Below, in pieces: positions 52,201-61,861 of a DNA stretch of 61,861 bases (the stretch's first letter is position 1; each line of letters begins with the position of its first letter). Source of the DNA: Acanthaster planci (lineage: Eukaryota > Echinodermata > Asteroidea > Valvatida > Acanthasteridae); contig NW_019091359.1 in the NCBI RefSeq assembly GCF_001949145.1, positions 1,439,379-1,501,239 on the forward strand, in the 5' to 3' direction. The notes below the pieces were generated by a model, which saw nothing but the letters and a program-made list of their open reading frames with translations, did not search any database and was not told where the DNA came from. The translations under genes and the position numbers were made by a program.

Positions 52201-55200
52201 AAGTAAGCTGGATTTAATAGATTTGATAAGTGTTAGCATAATGAGAGAAGCCTATGAAAATTAATGCAGCTGCTCCAGAGAAAAACTAAGTACAATGTAC
52301 GGTACACATATGTATCACAATATCAATTTAGGCAGACAAACTGATAAACCTGAATACAGTGTTCAATGCCAGAGAAACTCTATTTTCATGTTTTCAGAGA
52401 ATCAGAATATTCAAATTTTTTTCATGGGGAAAATTGTTGGAGAGAAATGACAATCTTGGATGCACTCTGATATTTTCCTCCATTATGTCAATTGACATTT
52501 TCTATCAGTTAACTTCTCAAAGTAATTGCAAGGTGGAATGGGATGGAAGCACTGTGGGATGAATTGTAGACGTCACTCTGACTGATTGGAATCAAAATGC
52601 AAAGCATTACTTCCAGGCACATGCTTTTAATGCAGTAAAACAATGTTGCCTGTAAATTTCAAGTAAATACAAACTCAGTGCAGAGCATGGCTATCCCTCA
52701 CACTCCATAACTAAATACACAAACTATACTGCTCAGGTTGTGTCTCAATCAACTGGCTATGGCTGTGGTTAGCACATGTCTATGAGAAGTGGCTCCAGCC
52801 ACATGCCAAAAACTTCAATAAACACATGTGTCAATCCAAGCCGCAGCCACACTTTTTAGTCGCAGCCTATAGAAACTTCCAGTCTCACTTTGAAACTGAG
52901 AGACAAGAAGAGAATTAGACTGGTGTGTGTTCAGAAGACTGTTTGTCTGTGTCCACAGAAAACAGATCAAGATGGCCAACACTGGCATGATATTGGTTCC
53001 TGAAGGAAAAACACGATAATGCTCACTGCAGACCCTCAAAAGTATGATTACTAGGTGCAAAATAATGAAAATAGAGGAAATAACAGGAAATGAAAGGAGA
53101 AAAATATGAATTTCTATTGTATTGGGAAAAAAATGGCTGCCTACAATAGCAAGGATCAGAATTCCAAATACCTGACTGAGCACTGTCTTTCTCAGGGGAA
53201 ATCGGTAACAGGGGGCTCCCTTTTGGGGGAGGGCTACCAGGGTACAGCTCCCGGTCAGCAGCGACGAGGATGTTGAGGGAGGAAGTGCGGACCACAGGTG
53301 CCAGATTGGAACTGAGGGAGCCGTCGACCTCGCTGAGAAGGTTGAAGACTGCTTGGCGGCGCTTGGCGCGATTCTCCTCCGTGTGGCGGATGCGGCTAGC
53401 AATCTGAACTGTTGAGGAGTTGCCTATTATAAATTGAGCATTATTGTTAGAATCATGGAAAAAGTTTGTATATTTATAATATAATAACCACTTCTAATGA
53501 AAAACCTGGACTAAGGGTAGCAAAGAGGATGATGCCAAGGTGTTTGTGAATTCAAGTTTTGCCAAAATGAACTGCAGACACTACAAAAACTTCATTTCAA
53601 TGAAAGTCCAATAATGAAAAGCAAATGCAAATAAGGAGAAACAAACCAAAAGTCACTCCAAGATTTGCTTCACTATCTTGCTTCAATACTCGGAATTTCA
53701 ACCACAAAATTTGAAGATTTCATAAGAAGCAAAAGGTAAACTTAGAAGCACATAAATGTAAGGGTTTGTCTACTGTAAAAACCTTTCTAAAACAGAAGAA
53801 TACATGCATGTACAGAAAACAATTGTTATGGATATTAATTATTTCTTCGAATACCAAAATGCTGGAATAATATCAGAACATCCATTCTTGGGTTTGAAAT
53901 TCAGAACCTTTTAAATAATGATTCGGAGAGGGACAAAGTATCCATGTTGGTCACTTTGTTTTCTGTTTCTTCTGGAAGGTTCAAGTCAATATCTGGTATT
54001 CATCACAAGCGATCTCATGCGTGACATTAGACTGAGGATGAAGCCAATAAGCCTCACCTCGAGTTGATGGGGAAGCCTGACCGATCTGGCCCAGGAACGT
54101 CGGGTAGAACCAGAGTGGTTGAAGGACAGTAAGACCTAGCCCGCTCCAAGTAGCAACTCCCCCTTTGAAGAAAAAAGGACAGACGTTTTTGTTGTATGGA
54201 AGTTTGCCAAGCCTAAATCCTCTGGACACTTTTCGATCTGTAACCTACTGAAAATGTTACTGTTCTGTTAAAACAGAGGAGAGATACAAACAGTATGGAT
54301 CTCTCTCATTGGACGTTGTAGGAAAATTACAACCGCACATTCAATGCCATCAGGTGCCTGCACAGTGTGCAACATATTCTATACAAATGTGCCTGTTAAT
54401 CAAAATATCCTCAAAATATGGCGCAGCCGATGCAGGTTTAATGCCCAAACTGCTGATGCATATGGCAATGTGTAGGAAATAACATCAGTTGAGAGACACC
54501 TATAGAAAGGGTTGACCTTTCTGCCAATTGTATGCAAAGTGAACTCCTCGTGTAACAACACTACATTCTGTTTGAGAGAAAAAAATGTTGCACTGCCTGA
54601 ATTAATACATAAATCCAAAACAGAACTTTTCATGTCGTTCTTACAGTTGTAAAAAAAATTGAAGTCAAAGCCAAAAATCAGTTTCTAGTTATCTTCGTGT
54701 ATGCCCATTCACCGACAGCTTTTGACAAATCTGCCATTGGCTTTGACATGGACAGCTTCGGCACTTGTCTTTGTGGGGTGGACTAAAGATACCACCCCAA
54801 GTGTCTTACGATGGCTGAGATCCATCTTTGGCCTTGATACCAGTCTGAAATTCTTCTTTGGAGTAGAGGCTTTTCAGCTTACCGTCCTTGTCGTGACCCA
54901 TGTGCTGTAGTAGGAGTCCTGTGATGGTGTCATGATGCAGCTCAAGAGCCAAATGCAACGCCGTGTGAATGTCGCTCACGCCCTGAGAAAGCAGCCACTT
55001 GCAGTTAGTCAAAGACATCACTGGTCAATATTCTGAATGCATGGGGCCTTCAAATGACCAACACGAATGTCATTGGGGATTTGAATAAGTTAAGATCCAA
55101 AGTACAGCACAAGAGGGAACGGACTTGCCAGCCCTGAGTAATGATAACAAAGACCAGTAATACAAATGTATGTTCTGCATGTCAATTTCTCGGCAAAGCT

Positions 55201-58200
55201 AGACACAAGACACTGTTTGTCTTTTTGGTCTGTGCCCACCTGTTTCAGGAGGAGCTTAACCATGTCGGTGTTCCCCTTCTGTACGGCCAGGCACAATGGG
55301 GTCTCCCTACCCTTGCCGATGTTGACGTTAGCACTCAGCTGCAGTAGAACCTCCACTCCCTACGCAAAAAAAAAAATGACATTTCCACGGTCATTCCAAG
55401 TTTGCCTTCTGTGAGAGGAAGGAGCAATGCCAAATGCATTCCTCTACAGAAGGCGATGGCTTTTGTGCACATTTCAATGAAAACTGGAGATGCATTGCTC
55501 TGCAAACACACACAGTAATCAGTGCAAATGCATGTATTTATGTTTTACTACACCACCCAGTACAGGGCATTGTGTTTTCTATTGTTCATACAATATAACA
55601 CTCTCCCACGGGACTGAGCACTTACCAACAAGGACAACAGACTGACCGAGGACAAAGAAACATCCTTTATTTGCCTTGTGTTCTGTCCTCTCAAGTTTAA
55701 TGAAACAAGTACCCACACCACATGTCCTCTCACAATGGCCATTCTCAGTAGGCCAGCAGTACTATTTTATGCTCATGTATGGAACCCATAACTACTGGCT
55801 TCATTCCCCTCCCCCAACCATTTCACCGACCTTCAGTTTGTTCTGTCGACATGCCCACAGGAGCAAGTCCTTCTTGAAGTCCCATTTCCAGCACAGGACG
55901 TACAGGCACTCGCAAGCCAGGTCAATCAGAACTGTGAACCAAAGTCCACCATGCCACCGTTAGAGGACTTCCACAGTGGAAATTTCCAAAAGTAAACGCA
56001 ATCTAAGAACACTGATCCTTGAAAAGTTGATCTTAAAAAAAAATAACTGCATGCACCAGCCCTTCACATCGTTGGTTCCGAAGAGCTCTGAGATTATCTG
56101 CACTCAACTTCAATGTTGTTTCTCGATTCTGATTAAGACAGCCATCTCCATTTCTAAACAACCTGCATCCTTCAACATTAATCAGGTCTTTCCTATAAGA
56201 ATTTTGCAGGATTTAGGAGGTAGAGCCAAGCTACAATTTTGTTTCACATGCAGCTTGACGTCTCTTGAGAGTTTAAGTGTAAATCATGTGCCACGAGTTT
56301 GCTTTACAGTGGATGATTTTAAAGGATCCAGGAAGGTTTCTTGCAAAAGGGAAAAAGACCATTTCCCTGCCTATGTCACAAAGAAATAAAATGGCAAATG
56401 ACCTTTATCTGAGCTATAGGTTTCAATGATGTAGAAAAGTTCTTCATGGGCATCATTCTCCACAAACACGTGACCAATCTGCTTGGAGGTTTCAGCTAGA
56501 AGCTGCATGGCAACACAGCTCTGATGGAGAAAATTAAACAAAAGATTTCTTTAAGGTGGGATTCAAACCATAAACATGCCAGTTACTGGTCCAACACCTT
56601 AACTGTGAGGAAAGCAAAAGGAGATACAATGCTTGCATGCCGAGAAAGCAAACTCATTCTTGCATTTGGAGCTTTTAAATTATTCAGATTAAAGTTTGTC
56701 AGGAAAACTTTTCTGGGACACGAAACCTACCTCAGCAAGAACATTGGGATCGTGCCGGAACTTCTTCATGGCAGTGACCAGTGCCTTGGCAACCTGCCTA
56801 GCGACCGGCACGTTGTCGATGGACTTCTGCTCGGCGACCAGGGCCTGAAGGAGAATGCTGCCTTTCTGCTGAATGCCTGGAGAGGACAATTTACCCAAAC
56901 AGTTGTTTTCAGCATAGTCATTTTGGTCTGCCGAATGTTAGATTACAAAACTACGAGAACAAAATCACACTTACTTGTTCTACAATTGTGGGGGCATACA
57001 TGTACGTGCACGCTGATCGTTACTGATTTTGAGGAGACCCAAAATGTTGTGAGGTCAGAGAAATGTCCTCACAACTCAATTCTGATTTGCCGGAAAATAG
57101 AAAATCTTGCCAATAATGCAGTGATGGCCTGCCCATCATTATTAACATTCAACCTGACTCACGGTGTGTTCTCACTCTACCCTATGCTTTCTATTGCTCA
57201 ATCTACTAGACCAGACTATCAAGTACAGATTCACACAAGTTTACAAGAAAGGACCTTGAATATTTCACGACTACGGAGTGAGTTGGCAAAAGATGAATTT
57301 TGACATATCCCCAAATGTGGGAAAAACAATCAAAATCCTTTTATATGTAGGCGGATACCCCTCTTAACGTACCTGAAGTACCCAGAAAGATTATTCCTGT
57401 GCGTTTGAATACCCCAGTGCACTCTCTAAGACTGTATTAGTTATTTTAGCTGACTTGTCAACAGTAACTCTGGTTGAATGAAAGTTAAAGGAATCAAGCC
57501 ACTAAACATGGGGGGCAGGACATATTAACTTAAATACCTTCAAAGTGTCCATATCTAGCCATAGTCTCTACAGTGTAGGCAAGAGCACCGGCTTCACACA
57601 ACAGTTCTGCCATCCCATCTGCCAAGTCAAGAACAAATAAAACTAGAGGTATTCTTTACATCCAAGAACACGAAGAAATGATTCTCAAAACAGACCTAAT
57701 AAGACACATGGTTGGCAAGCCACTGTCAAAAGTTTTCATTGGGTGTAAGTTGGACCTCTACGCAAACACTGTTCATGAAATATAAACCAACTTGTACGTT
57801 CATCGACTGAAGAAAGGTTGAGAAGGGAAACTGCAAACTCTTGCCAACAACGTAATCAAAACGTAGAGTCAGATATGTACATTTAATCTGGAAACACTTG
57901 TTGTCCCTAATTTCCTCTATCTCCCCCTGCTTACCAAAAATGAGTTGAGAATGTAAAATCAAATGAAATTTGGTTGGTAACCCGTTTCTGGTAAGCAAAT
58001 ATTGTACATGATAACTAAAACTTGGCTGTAATGACCTGCGGTGGAGAGGACGGCCATGGCTTCCAAGGCCAGCTCCTGTATACTTCTGTTATCGGGATGG
58101 CTGACCATACTCTGTAGGATCAGCTCGTGAATGCCTTCGACCATGCACTGGTAGCGGACGATATCTTGGCAAGGAACGAAGAAACAAACATGAAATCAGA

Positions 58201-61200
58201 CACAAGGTACGTCAGTGATTACACAAATCAACTTGCAAATACAAGGCCTCTGTTCAGTAGGCGGAGCATCTTAAATTGGAATCGATAACAATTTATACTT
58301 TATCAAATGAAGATTATAACTTTCAAATCAATTAATTATGCAAACACACTCCATAAAGATGATAGACTGGACTTAGAATGAAGAGACATCGGAAATGATA
58401 CTTCACTCGTGAAGTTTAGAATTATTTTCATGATATAGTGTAAAACAACAGCCCCTACAAGGCCTAAACTTTGCTCAGAACTTGCCAGAATTTGGTAAGA
58501 TTGTTCAATTAGCAACATCTACATGTATGATGCTAAGCCATGGTACTAGTTGAAGCCAATTTCAAGTTTGGGCTTGGAAACATTGAATGAGGCAGACTTA
58601 CCAACATCTGCAAGGCAAGCTATGGCACCAATGGCAGCCTCTAATACATCCAGCCTATCGGGGTACATCTTGAGGGCATTGAAGATCTCCACCTGGACTC
58701 CCACGAGAGCTAGGGCCTCCTTATCCTCAGGGCTGAGAAAAGAAGGCAAAATATGGGGTTTCTGATTAGAAATATTCCTTCATTGACCTTCATTTTGACC
58801 GGACTCAGACTTCAAATAAAAACTTCGTTTCAAATGGAACACGAACACAAAGACTGACTACAGGTGAGCAGAGGACAAAAATGTCACTCACTCCACGAAG
58901 TGACGAGTAGATAATATTTCCAGCACCACAAACTTGCCTATGGTGAATAGACTCCGTGCAAAAGATATGGGTCATTCCATGAAGTTTGGGCACAGTTTGT
59001 AACAGCGTCTCTTGTTACATTGGTAACTTTTATTGCCCTTTATCTTCACATTACAACAGATTAAGTCTTATTATTCAGCAAAGATGAAGCATACCACTAC
59101 AAGAACCTAGCAAGATTTAGAACAATGTCAATTTAGAATCCACGTGCAGGGAAAAAAGATGTTTATTTTCACTGATGTAACATGGGGAGCCGTCACAAAC
59201 TGTGCCCCAATTTCGTGGGATGACCCATATGTCAATACATGGTATACATGTAGCAACTATGCATGGTACATTAATATGCGGCGTGACTGACTAAACGACA
59301 ATAGACTGATACAAACACAAATTTCCTCTTTGTTCTGAACAAATAATTTGCTGTACCTGAAGAGGCAGAGGCCCATGCAGGCCTTGCAGGCCACGGCCTG
59401 GGCTTTAACACTCTGCTTGTGGGTGTTCATTCCTGCTTGGATGTCCATATAGGTTCCTTTCTCCATGAAGCTCTCCCGCATACGCTCTGGGCACCAAGGA
59501 AAGTCCAGATAGAGGTGGATTCAAAAGGACGCCGGGGAAGGTGTTAGTGTGGGTTAGTGCCCATTTGTAGAGTGAGTGATGAGGGATGTGGAACACACTG
59601 GTTTTCTATGGGACTGTTTACACTGACTGATTGACCTGCATGCTTTTAGCAGGGCCCCGAGCTGGACCTGGAGAGGGCGTTATTTTCTTAGCAACTGAGG
59701 CTCCTTTGGTCAGAACTGAACTCTGCTGGTTCGCGAACGACCAGGAAATACATGCATCATGGTCACATCGCTACCAGCAAACTGAACACTCCTGACCAAA
59801 GTGGCTCTTGGCAACTGATGAGGGGGTGATTCTGCTGAAGGCGGATTAGGTAGAGACAGCAACTGACACACTGTCTACTTTTCAACAGCATTTTGTTTAG
59901 TACCATACACTAATCTTAGAAGACATCACTTCTTTTGTGGCAGGGTGCCAACACACTCCCGCATGCATTCTTAAAGGGTCCGTGTGGGGAACATTACTTA
60001 GACACACTTTTTGCAATGCAAAGAAACCAAGTGACATCCCTTTTGGGTTGAGTGTATCCACCAGTGCACTTTTAAAAAAAGTGTTAAAAAACTGTCCATG
60101 CAATTTGACACAACTGAGGGCGCTATTGATGTGATGTCATTCAGAGTACACACTGCTCAGTTAAGTCAGAATTTTAGGCCAGTTCGAAGGGTGATACTAC
60201 AGCAATAAACACAAACAGGTGGAGCCTTCTTTTTGACTGTCATGTCAGAAAGAAGCAAAATGCCAGTCTTGTTACACCTTTTTCCTTACCAGAGGTGATG
60301 ACCAAGGAGTAGACGGAAGCACAGGACGCTATGAAGATGCCTACCTCCCGTTGGCCATGCACTCTGAGACTGGCCAACACTGCGTTCTCGATGCTGATGC
60401 TGGAAAATAGATGGAGCATCCATGAATCTTTGAATCTGACTGTGGCAACACAACAGGGCTTTTTAGTTTTGGAGAAATCCCCTGCATTTGACAGTTTACA
60501 CCCTAAAAGAGAAAGGGTGCCTGGAAGTTTTTTGACCAGGCTCATATAAATGCCCAGAATCTGGGTGTGAATGCCTGGACCCAGCACGCATGAACCAAGG
60601 CATGCATGCCGTAGGTTCCCACCAGAAGGATGTCAATTGCTTGTGAAAACACGTCATCTCTTACTCCTGAATGGAAAGAAGGAAAATGGGTTTGGATTTG
60701 GCTCAGATTTCTTCAGTATCTCATTAAAATGGCTCAGTGACTCGACATGGCAAGATTTCTCTCACCAACCCATGGCCTCCCTTGGGGCATGTGCACATGC
60801 ACGGCTGCACCCGACAAGGAGAACACTCCAGTATTAGTTTGCACATCCGCTGCATGAGAGTTGCCAGTGGAGGGAGGAGTACCGGTATTGTCAAGAGAAT
60901 GCTAAAATATTCTACCTTTCTATTCCTTTCAGCACTTGTGGTCTCTTCTCAATCAGCTTACTCAATGCGCTACATCCCGCCTCCTGTTTAAGAAGCAATA
61001 AGTATTGGTTAGTTGTGATTCTGAAGCTGGAAATCAGACCCTTAAGCATCAGTGATTTCACGCTCTGAACGGTGGCATATCAGTATCGTTTTCAGCAAAT
61101 GTAAAAATCAACAATCTTGAGGGCAAAAGGGCTTCTCAAAATGTTTCCACTAGCGTCCTCTACTCGTTGTCAGGAGATGCATGATGGCAAGGAGGAAACT

Positions 61201-61589
61201 GATCCTGACAACAGGAAGCCTGGCTTGTGTGCAAAAATTGAATGCTATGGACAGAACCGTGTCTCTTCACATCACAGTCTAAGGTTTTACCTACATGTAC
61301 CAGCGGCTGGCTAACTAGACTGGCCGTCAGTGCAAAAACACGATTCATGCAGTGTTTTTTAAAAGTTCTCATGCAGCTTCCAAAACACAAAATAACACAC
61401 ACTACCACTAAATACTAAATACAAACATGTTGGCCCAGGCTAACGTGGTAAATAAATCCTAAAAATGGCATTTGGGGATATTAACTCACCTGGCAGTCTA
61501 CGTTATCCAGATGGAGGGTGAGTCCCATGAACACATCTGGAAGCCAATTGTCCTCTGCTGGGGCCTCTATGGCACTGGTACTAGAAGGC
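17196..61589 (-). CDS. LRRK2: LRRK2 orthologue, near-complete, about 60 visible exons
   Basis: This is a large multidomain kinase of the ROCO family. In vertebrates it acts on membranes and microtubules and phosphorylates Rab GTPases. Exons were traced by splice sites and homology from 61490-61589 down to the stop at 17196-17198, with every intron phase consistent. The visible exons total about 7.25 kb (about 2,417 codons) plus whatever lies in the gap. Order: armadillo, ankyrin, linker, LRR, ROC, COR, kinase, WD40. The armadillo part and motifs such as [19 protein letters not shown] and IADYGI identify LRRK2 rather than LRRK1, which lacks the armadillo region. The N-terminus and promoter are beyond the right edge. 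Human LRRK2 has 51 exons, so this copy carries more introns. Exon coordinates are given in the domain entries. Introns larger than 1 kb include 31160-31489 flanks to 29923-31058, 44099-45026 (0.9 kb), 46167-47227, 47344-48780, 48958-51450 and 51625-53171. They hold repeats but no other gene that I can see. Confidence 0.95.
22794..27570 (-). CDS. LRRK2: LRRK2 protein kinase domain, exons 45-52
   Basis: Exons: 27507-27570, 26970-27035, 25584-25751, 24986-25084, 24578-24706, 24012-24119, 23577-23681, 22794-22895. In order they give the glycine loop [11 protein letters not shown], the ATP lysine in YVAVKMF, the helix-C glutamate in LLRQE, catalytic YRDLKPDN (Tyr in place of the usual His, as in human LRRK2), metal-binding DYG, the APE motif in [10 protein letters not shown] and VDIYSFG. 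All residues needed for activity are present. Gly2019 and Ile2020 equivalents are kept. In the activation loop the human Thr2031-Ser2032 pair is replaced by Ala-Pro, while Thr2035 is kept. All seven internal introns are phase 0. Confidence 0.95.
26453..26643. mobile_element. TTAA-ended MITE, 191 bp
   Basis: The element begins TTAACCCCTTC and ends GAAGGGGTTAA, giving inverted repeats of about 20 bp with few mismatches. TTAA ends are the target preference of piggyBac-type transposases, so it is probably a non-autonomous piggyBac relative. There is no ORF. It lies in the intron between kinase exons 46 and 47. A truncated copy is at 1-70. Confidence 0.78.
27882..34352 (-). CDS. LRRK2: LRRK2 COR domain, exons 34-44
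   Basis: Exons: 34298-34352, 33860-33994, 32758-32916, 32075-32169, 31490-31590, 31059-31159, 29836-29922, 29419-29501, 28927-29054, 28363-28472, 27882-27955. COR-A holds [20 protein letters not shown] and [14 protein letters not shown]; the Tyr equivalent to human Tyr1699 is kept. COR-B starts with [18 protein letters not shown] and continues with [10 protein letters not shown] and [10 protein letters not shown]. The last exon ([13 protein letters not shown]) matches the human segment just before the kinase. All phases join, with acceptors for exons 37 and 42 chosen by frame (CAG at 32170 and GCTCAG at 29055). This domain couples ROC to the kinase and forms the dimer contact. Confidence 0.92.
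30188..30260 (-). repeat. tRNA-Thr(GGT)-like sequence, probable SINE head
   Basis: The minus strand folds as a 73-nt cloverleaf. The acceptor stem GGTTGGA pairs with TCCAGTC (two wobbles). The A-box-like D arm is TAGCTCAGTTGGTAGAGC and the T arm is GCAGG-TTCAAAT-CCCGC. The anticodon loop ACGGTAC would read GGT (Thr), but position 33 is C instead of U and the 31-39 pair is a mismatch. Such defects, the intronic position and a downstream tail suggest a SINE copy, not a working tRNA gene. It lies in the intron between exons 40 and 39 of LRRK2. Confidence 0.68.
30939..31034. repeat. 24-bp tandem repeat, four copies, next to a COR exon donor
   Basis: The unit AACAGAGCCAACTGAAGACA plus GGTC occurs four times, the outer copies slightly diverged. 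It starts about 25 bp inside the intron after the exon ending at 31059. Read on in frame without splicing it would encode repeats of GSVDLSSV. The donor (GTAAGT) and the in-phase next exon at 29836-29922 argue that it is intronic. Confidence 0.88.
34874..36552 (-). CDS. LRRK2: LRRK2 ROC GTPase domain, exons 30-33
   Basis: Exons: 36407-36552, 35709-35829, 35278-35407 and 34874-35033. The P-loop is GYGGRGKST in exon 30. The switch II motif is [11 protein letters not shown] in exon 31. The base-recognition motif is GTHKD in exon 32. The GTPase core is therefore complete and looks functional. Differences from human LRRK2 in aligned, equal-length stretches are Gln for Arg1398 (DFAGQE against DFAGRE), Thr for Asn1437 and Leu for Arg1441 (WLLTIQALA against WLFNIKARA). 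ROC binds GTP and, with COR, controls dimerisation and kinase output. Confidence 0.93.
37017..44098 (-). CDS. LRRK2: LRRK2 leucine-rich repeats, exons 21-29, one interrupted by the gap
   Basis: Exons: 43872-44098, a segment 42671-42698 that enters the gap, 42044-42127 that leaves it, 41582-41718, 40636-40787, 39915-40035, 38600-38711, 38374-38448, 37939-38049, 37017-37112. Typical repeats are [64 protein letters not shown] and [16 protein letters not shown]. The last exon ([11 protein letters not shown] ... [12 protein letters not shown]) matches the human stretch leading into ROC. The 42698 acceptor (TTCCCATCAG) is followed by ALPRLQNLD, a clear LRR start. The repeat at [18 protein letters not shown] is shorter than in human, as if one repeat were missing. 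Confidence 0.9.
42128..42670. other. Assembly gap (543 N) inside the LRR region
   Basis: Both edges of the gap are coding for LRRK2 (ALPRLQNLD on the high side, [14 protein letters not shown] on the low side). At face value 42044-42698 is 655 bp, not a multiple of three, although both ends are phase 0. So either the gap size is an estimate or an intron lies within it. At least one LRR is hidden here. Confidence 0.98.
42768..42936. mobile_element. Foldback MITE with about 49-bp inverted repeats
   Basis: The left arm (from AATGGAGGATTTTGAGA through CCGGTCCTTTTT) is matched in inverted form by the right arm (AAAAAGGACTGGTATG through TCTCCCATTA). The inner part has TTCTGAGCATGC twice. The element sits about 70 bp from the LRR exon start at 42698 and close to the assembly gap. 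Confidence 0.75.
45027..53408 (-). CDS. LRRK2: LRRK2 inter-domain linker with basic/serine motifs, exons 15-20
   Basis: Exons: 53172-53408, 51451-51624, 48781-48957, 47228-47343, 46079-46166 and 45027-45188. They give about 318 residues, rich in Ser, Arg, Glu and Pro, between ankyrin and LRR parts. Recognisable landmarks are few, as in other LRRK2 proteins. Motifs [18 protein letters not shown] and [11 protein letters not shown] place Ser two or three residues after Arg. In human LRRK2 the corresponding region has the 14-3-3 binding sites Ser910 and Ser935, so a similar role is a reasonable inference but is not shown. The end of this block ([20 protein letters not shown]) leads into the first LRR. 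The introns are the longest in the gene and hold most of the repeats. Confidence 0.82.
46261..46536. repeat. 46-bp minisatellite, six copies
   Basis: The unit starts CTAGGGGTGGCTGACTGGTC and ends CCCAAGTCT. Six copies run head to tail from 46261, 46307, 46353, 46399, 46445 and 46491, each with one to four differences. It lies in the intron between linker exons 18 and 19 of LRRK2. Confidence 0.95.
47636..47945 (+). mobile_element. SINE-like element
   Basis: A polymerase III B-box-like GGTTCGAATCT occurs at 47685-47695. It is followed by GACCTTAGGCAAGTCACTTT and TCCACCCAGGAGTATAGCTG, wording typical of widespread deuterostome SINEs, and the copy ends near an (ATA)n run at about 47903-47912. 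The A box is poorly preserved. It is intronic in LRRK2. Confidence 0.55.
49484..49665. mobile_element. Long hairpin element, arms about 75-80 bp
   Basis: The left arm TTCACAATAGTGCACCACCA ... GGCCAGTCACA ... AAATTTGTCGACCC is matched by a near-perfect inverted right arm. The loop is only about 15 bp. Weaker pairing extends to 49484 and 49665. It lies in the long intron between linker exons 16 and 17. Fits a foldback MITE; a transcript would form a long double-stranded hairpin. Confidence 0.85.
49942..50501. mobile_element. TTAA-ended MITE, about 560 bp
   Basis: It begins TTAACCACTTGCTGCC and ends GGCAGCAAGTGGTTAA, a 16-bp perfect inverted repeat with TTAA at both ends. No transposase-like ORF is inside. 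It is a second, different piggyBac-like non-autonomous family from the element at 26453. It lies in the intron between linker exons 16 and 17. Confidence 0.82.
50794..50917. mobile_element. Foldback MITE of about 124 bp
   Basis: TTGAGGCTTTGCGTGGTAGCC and CATCTTGCAG on the left are matched by the inverted CTGCAAGATGGCAGC and GTGCAAACCCTCC on the right. A partial copy sits at 13759-13835, which shows this is a dispersed family. Confidence 0.75.
54058..55931 (-). CDS. LRRK2: LRRK2 ankyrin region, exons 11-14
   Basis: Exons: 55831-55931, 55240-55359, 54883-54982 and 54058-54162. The second and third encode classic ankyrin helices: [13 protein letters not shown] followed by [20 protein letters not shown], and [20 protein letters not shown]. 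Exon 11 ([20 protein letters not shown]) is a lead-in resembling the human segment before the ankyrin repeats. Exon 14 ([19 protein letters not shown]) matches the human segment after them, around LGGFCIGKVEPSWLGPLF. Ankyrin repeats here pack against neighbouring domains in the human structure. Confidence 0.88.
56403..61589 (-). CDS. LRRK2: LRRK2 armadillo region, visible exons 1-10
   Basis: Exons: 61490-61589, 60916-60983, 60588-60659, 60290-60399, 59357-59486, 58602-58732, 58036-58164, 57538-57618, 56731-56876, 56403-56520. They give about 360 residues of helical repeats, for example [57 protein letters not shown] and [14 protein letters not shown]. The spacing and small-residue pattern (GC.AL..L) are those of the LRRK2 N-terminal armadillo repeats. 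The donor after 60588 (GTGCTG) and the acceptor before 60659 are weak and were chosen because they keep the frame. The first visible exon has no plausible start codon, so the N-terminal exons lie outside the window. The visible armadillo stretch is shorter than the human one (about 660 residues). How much is missing from the genome rather than from the window cannot be told. Confidence 0.88.
56552..56612 (-). repeat. Diverged tRNA-like SINE head
   Basis: On the minus strand CACAGTTAAGGTGTTGGACC resembles a tRNA D arm, and GGTTTGAATCCC about 30 nt later is a good polymerase III B box. The cloverleaf is incomplete. It is in the intron just before LRRK2 exon 10. Confidence 0.45.
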
Positions 61590-61794
61590 CTGAAAATAAC
61601 GTCGGCTGGGAGAGACAGGAGGAACCAAATTTAAACCGAGGTTGGGATAATGGGGCAACTACAGAGCAGGTGACAACTGGAGGAGTAAGGAGACAGCATT
61701 CAGGAAGGTATTACCCGTTCCGTCTGGTTGTGAGCCAGGCTTATGAAAAGACAGTTTGCACATGAATGAAACAAAATGCAAAAAAAGCTGAAAT

Positions 61795-61861
61795 GAGAAC
61801 CATGCTGAATGCAACGAAATGCAACATAGTCAATGTGGGAACCCTGCTTAATGCAACGAAA
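61795..61861. repeat. Start of a 42-bp direct repeat cut by the window edge
   Basis: GAACCATGCTGAATGCAACG at about 61797 recurs as GAACCCTGCTTAATGCAACG 42 bp later. It may be the edge of a minisatellite. It lies in the intron upstream of the first visible LRRK2 exon. Confidence 0.5.

Noticed and set aside
56524-57303. 259-codon plus-strand open frame, the longest without Ns
   Set aside because: It runs antisense across LRRK2 exon 9 (56731-56876) and flanking introns and starts in a SINE-like head. It has no domain-like pattern, and the coding signal on the other strand is clear.

Overview
The window reads as an animal nuclear genome. It shows GT-AG introns of roughly 100-2,500 bp, short GC-richer exons in AT-rich DNA, SINE heads and foldback MITEs, and one 543-bp assembly gap. 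The proteins and repeat types fit a marine deuterostome, most likely an echinoderm. That placement rests on general resemblance, not a search.

Every gene I can support lies on the minus strand, so transcription runs from high to low coordinates. (1) 17196-61589 is the bulk of one very large gene, an LRRK2 (leucine-rich repeat kinase 2) orthologue. I traced about 60 exons, and their reading phases join without a break from the first visible exon to the stop, apart from the gap at 42128-42670. Domain order is armadillo (61.6-56.4 kb), ankyrin-type (55.9-54.1 kb), phospho-linker (53.4-45.0 kb), leucine-rich repeats (44.1-37.0 kb), ROC GTPase (36.6-34.9 kb), COR (34.4-27.9 kb), kinase (27.6-22.8 kb) and WD40 with a C-terminal helix (22.3-17.2 kb). 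The N-terminal exons lie beyond the right edge. About 2,400 codons are visible, against 2,527 residues in human LRRK2.

(2) 5480-9186 holds a small five-exon gene of about 165 codons. It has consistent splice phases but I do not recognise the product. (3) 328-2389 holds the first three coding exons of a THUMPD3-like tRNA guanine-N2 methyltransferase. Its catalytic domain lies off the left edge.

The 7.7 kb between the LRRK2 3' end and the small gene is mostly non-coding. It carries foldback elements and one isolated exon-like segment near 13.4-13.5 kb. Introns hold a tRNA-Thr-like SINE head, another SINE, two kinds of TTAA-ended MITE, several hairpin elements, a 46-bp minisatellite and a 24-bp repeat next to a COR-domain splice donor. 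A hammerhead-ribozyme-like sequence at about 4.5 kb looks like a Penelope-type retroelement relic. I did not find a clearly new multi-gene system. The best items for follow-up are residue changes in the LRRK2 orthologue at positions that matter in human LRRK2, its extended C-terminal tail, the unrecognised small gene, the hammerhead-like relic and the orphan exon.
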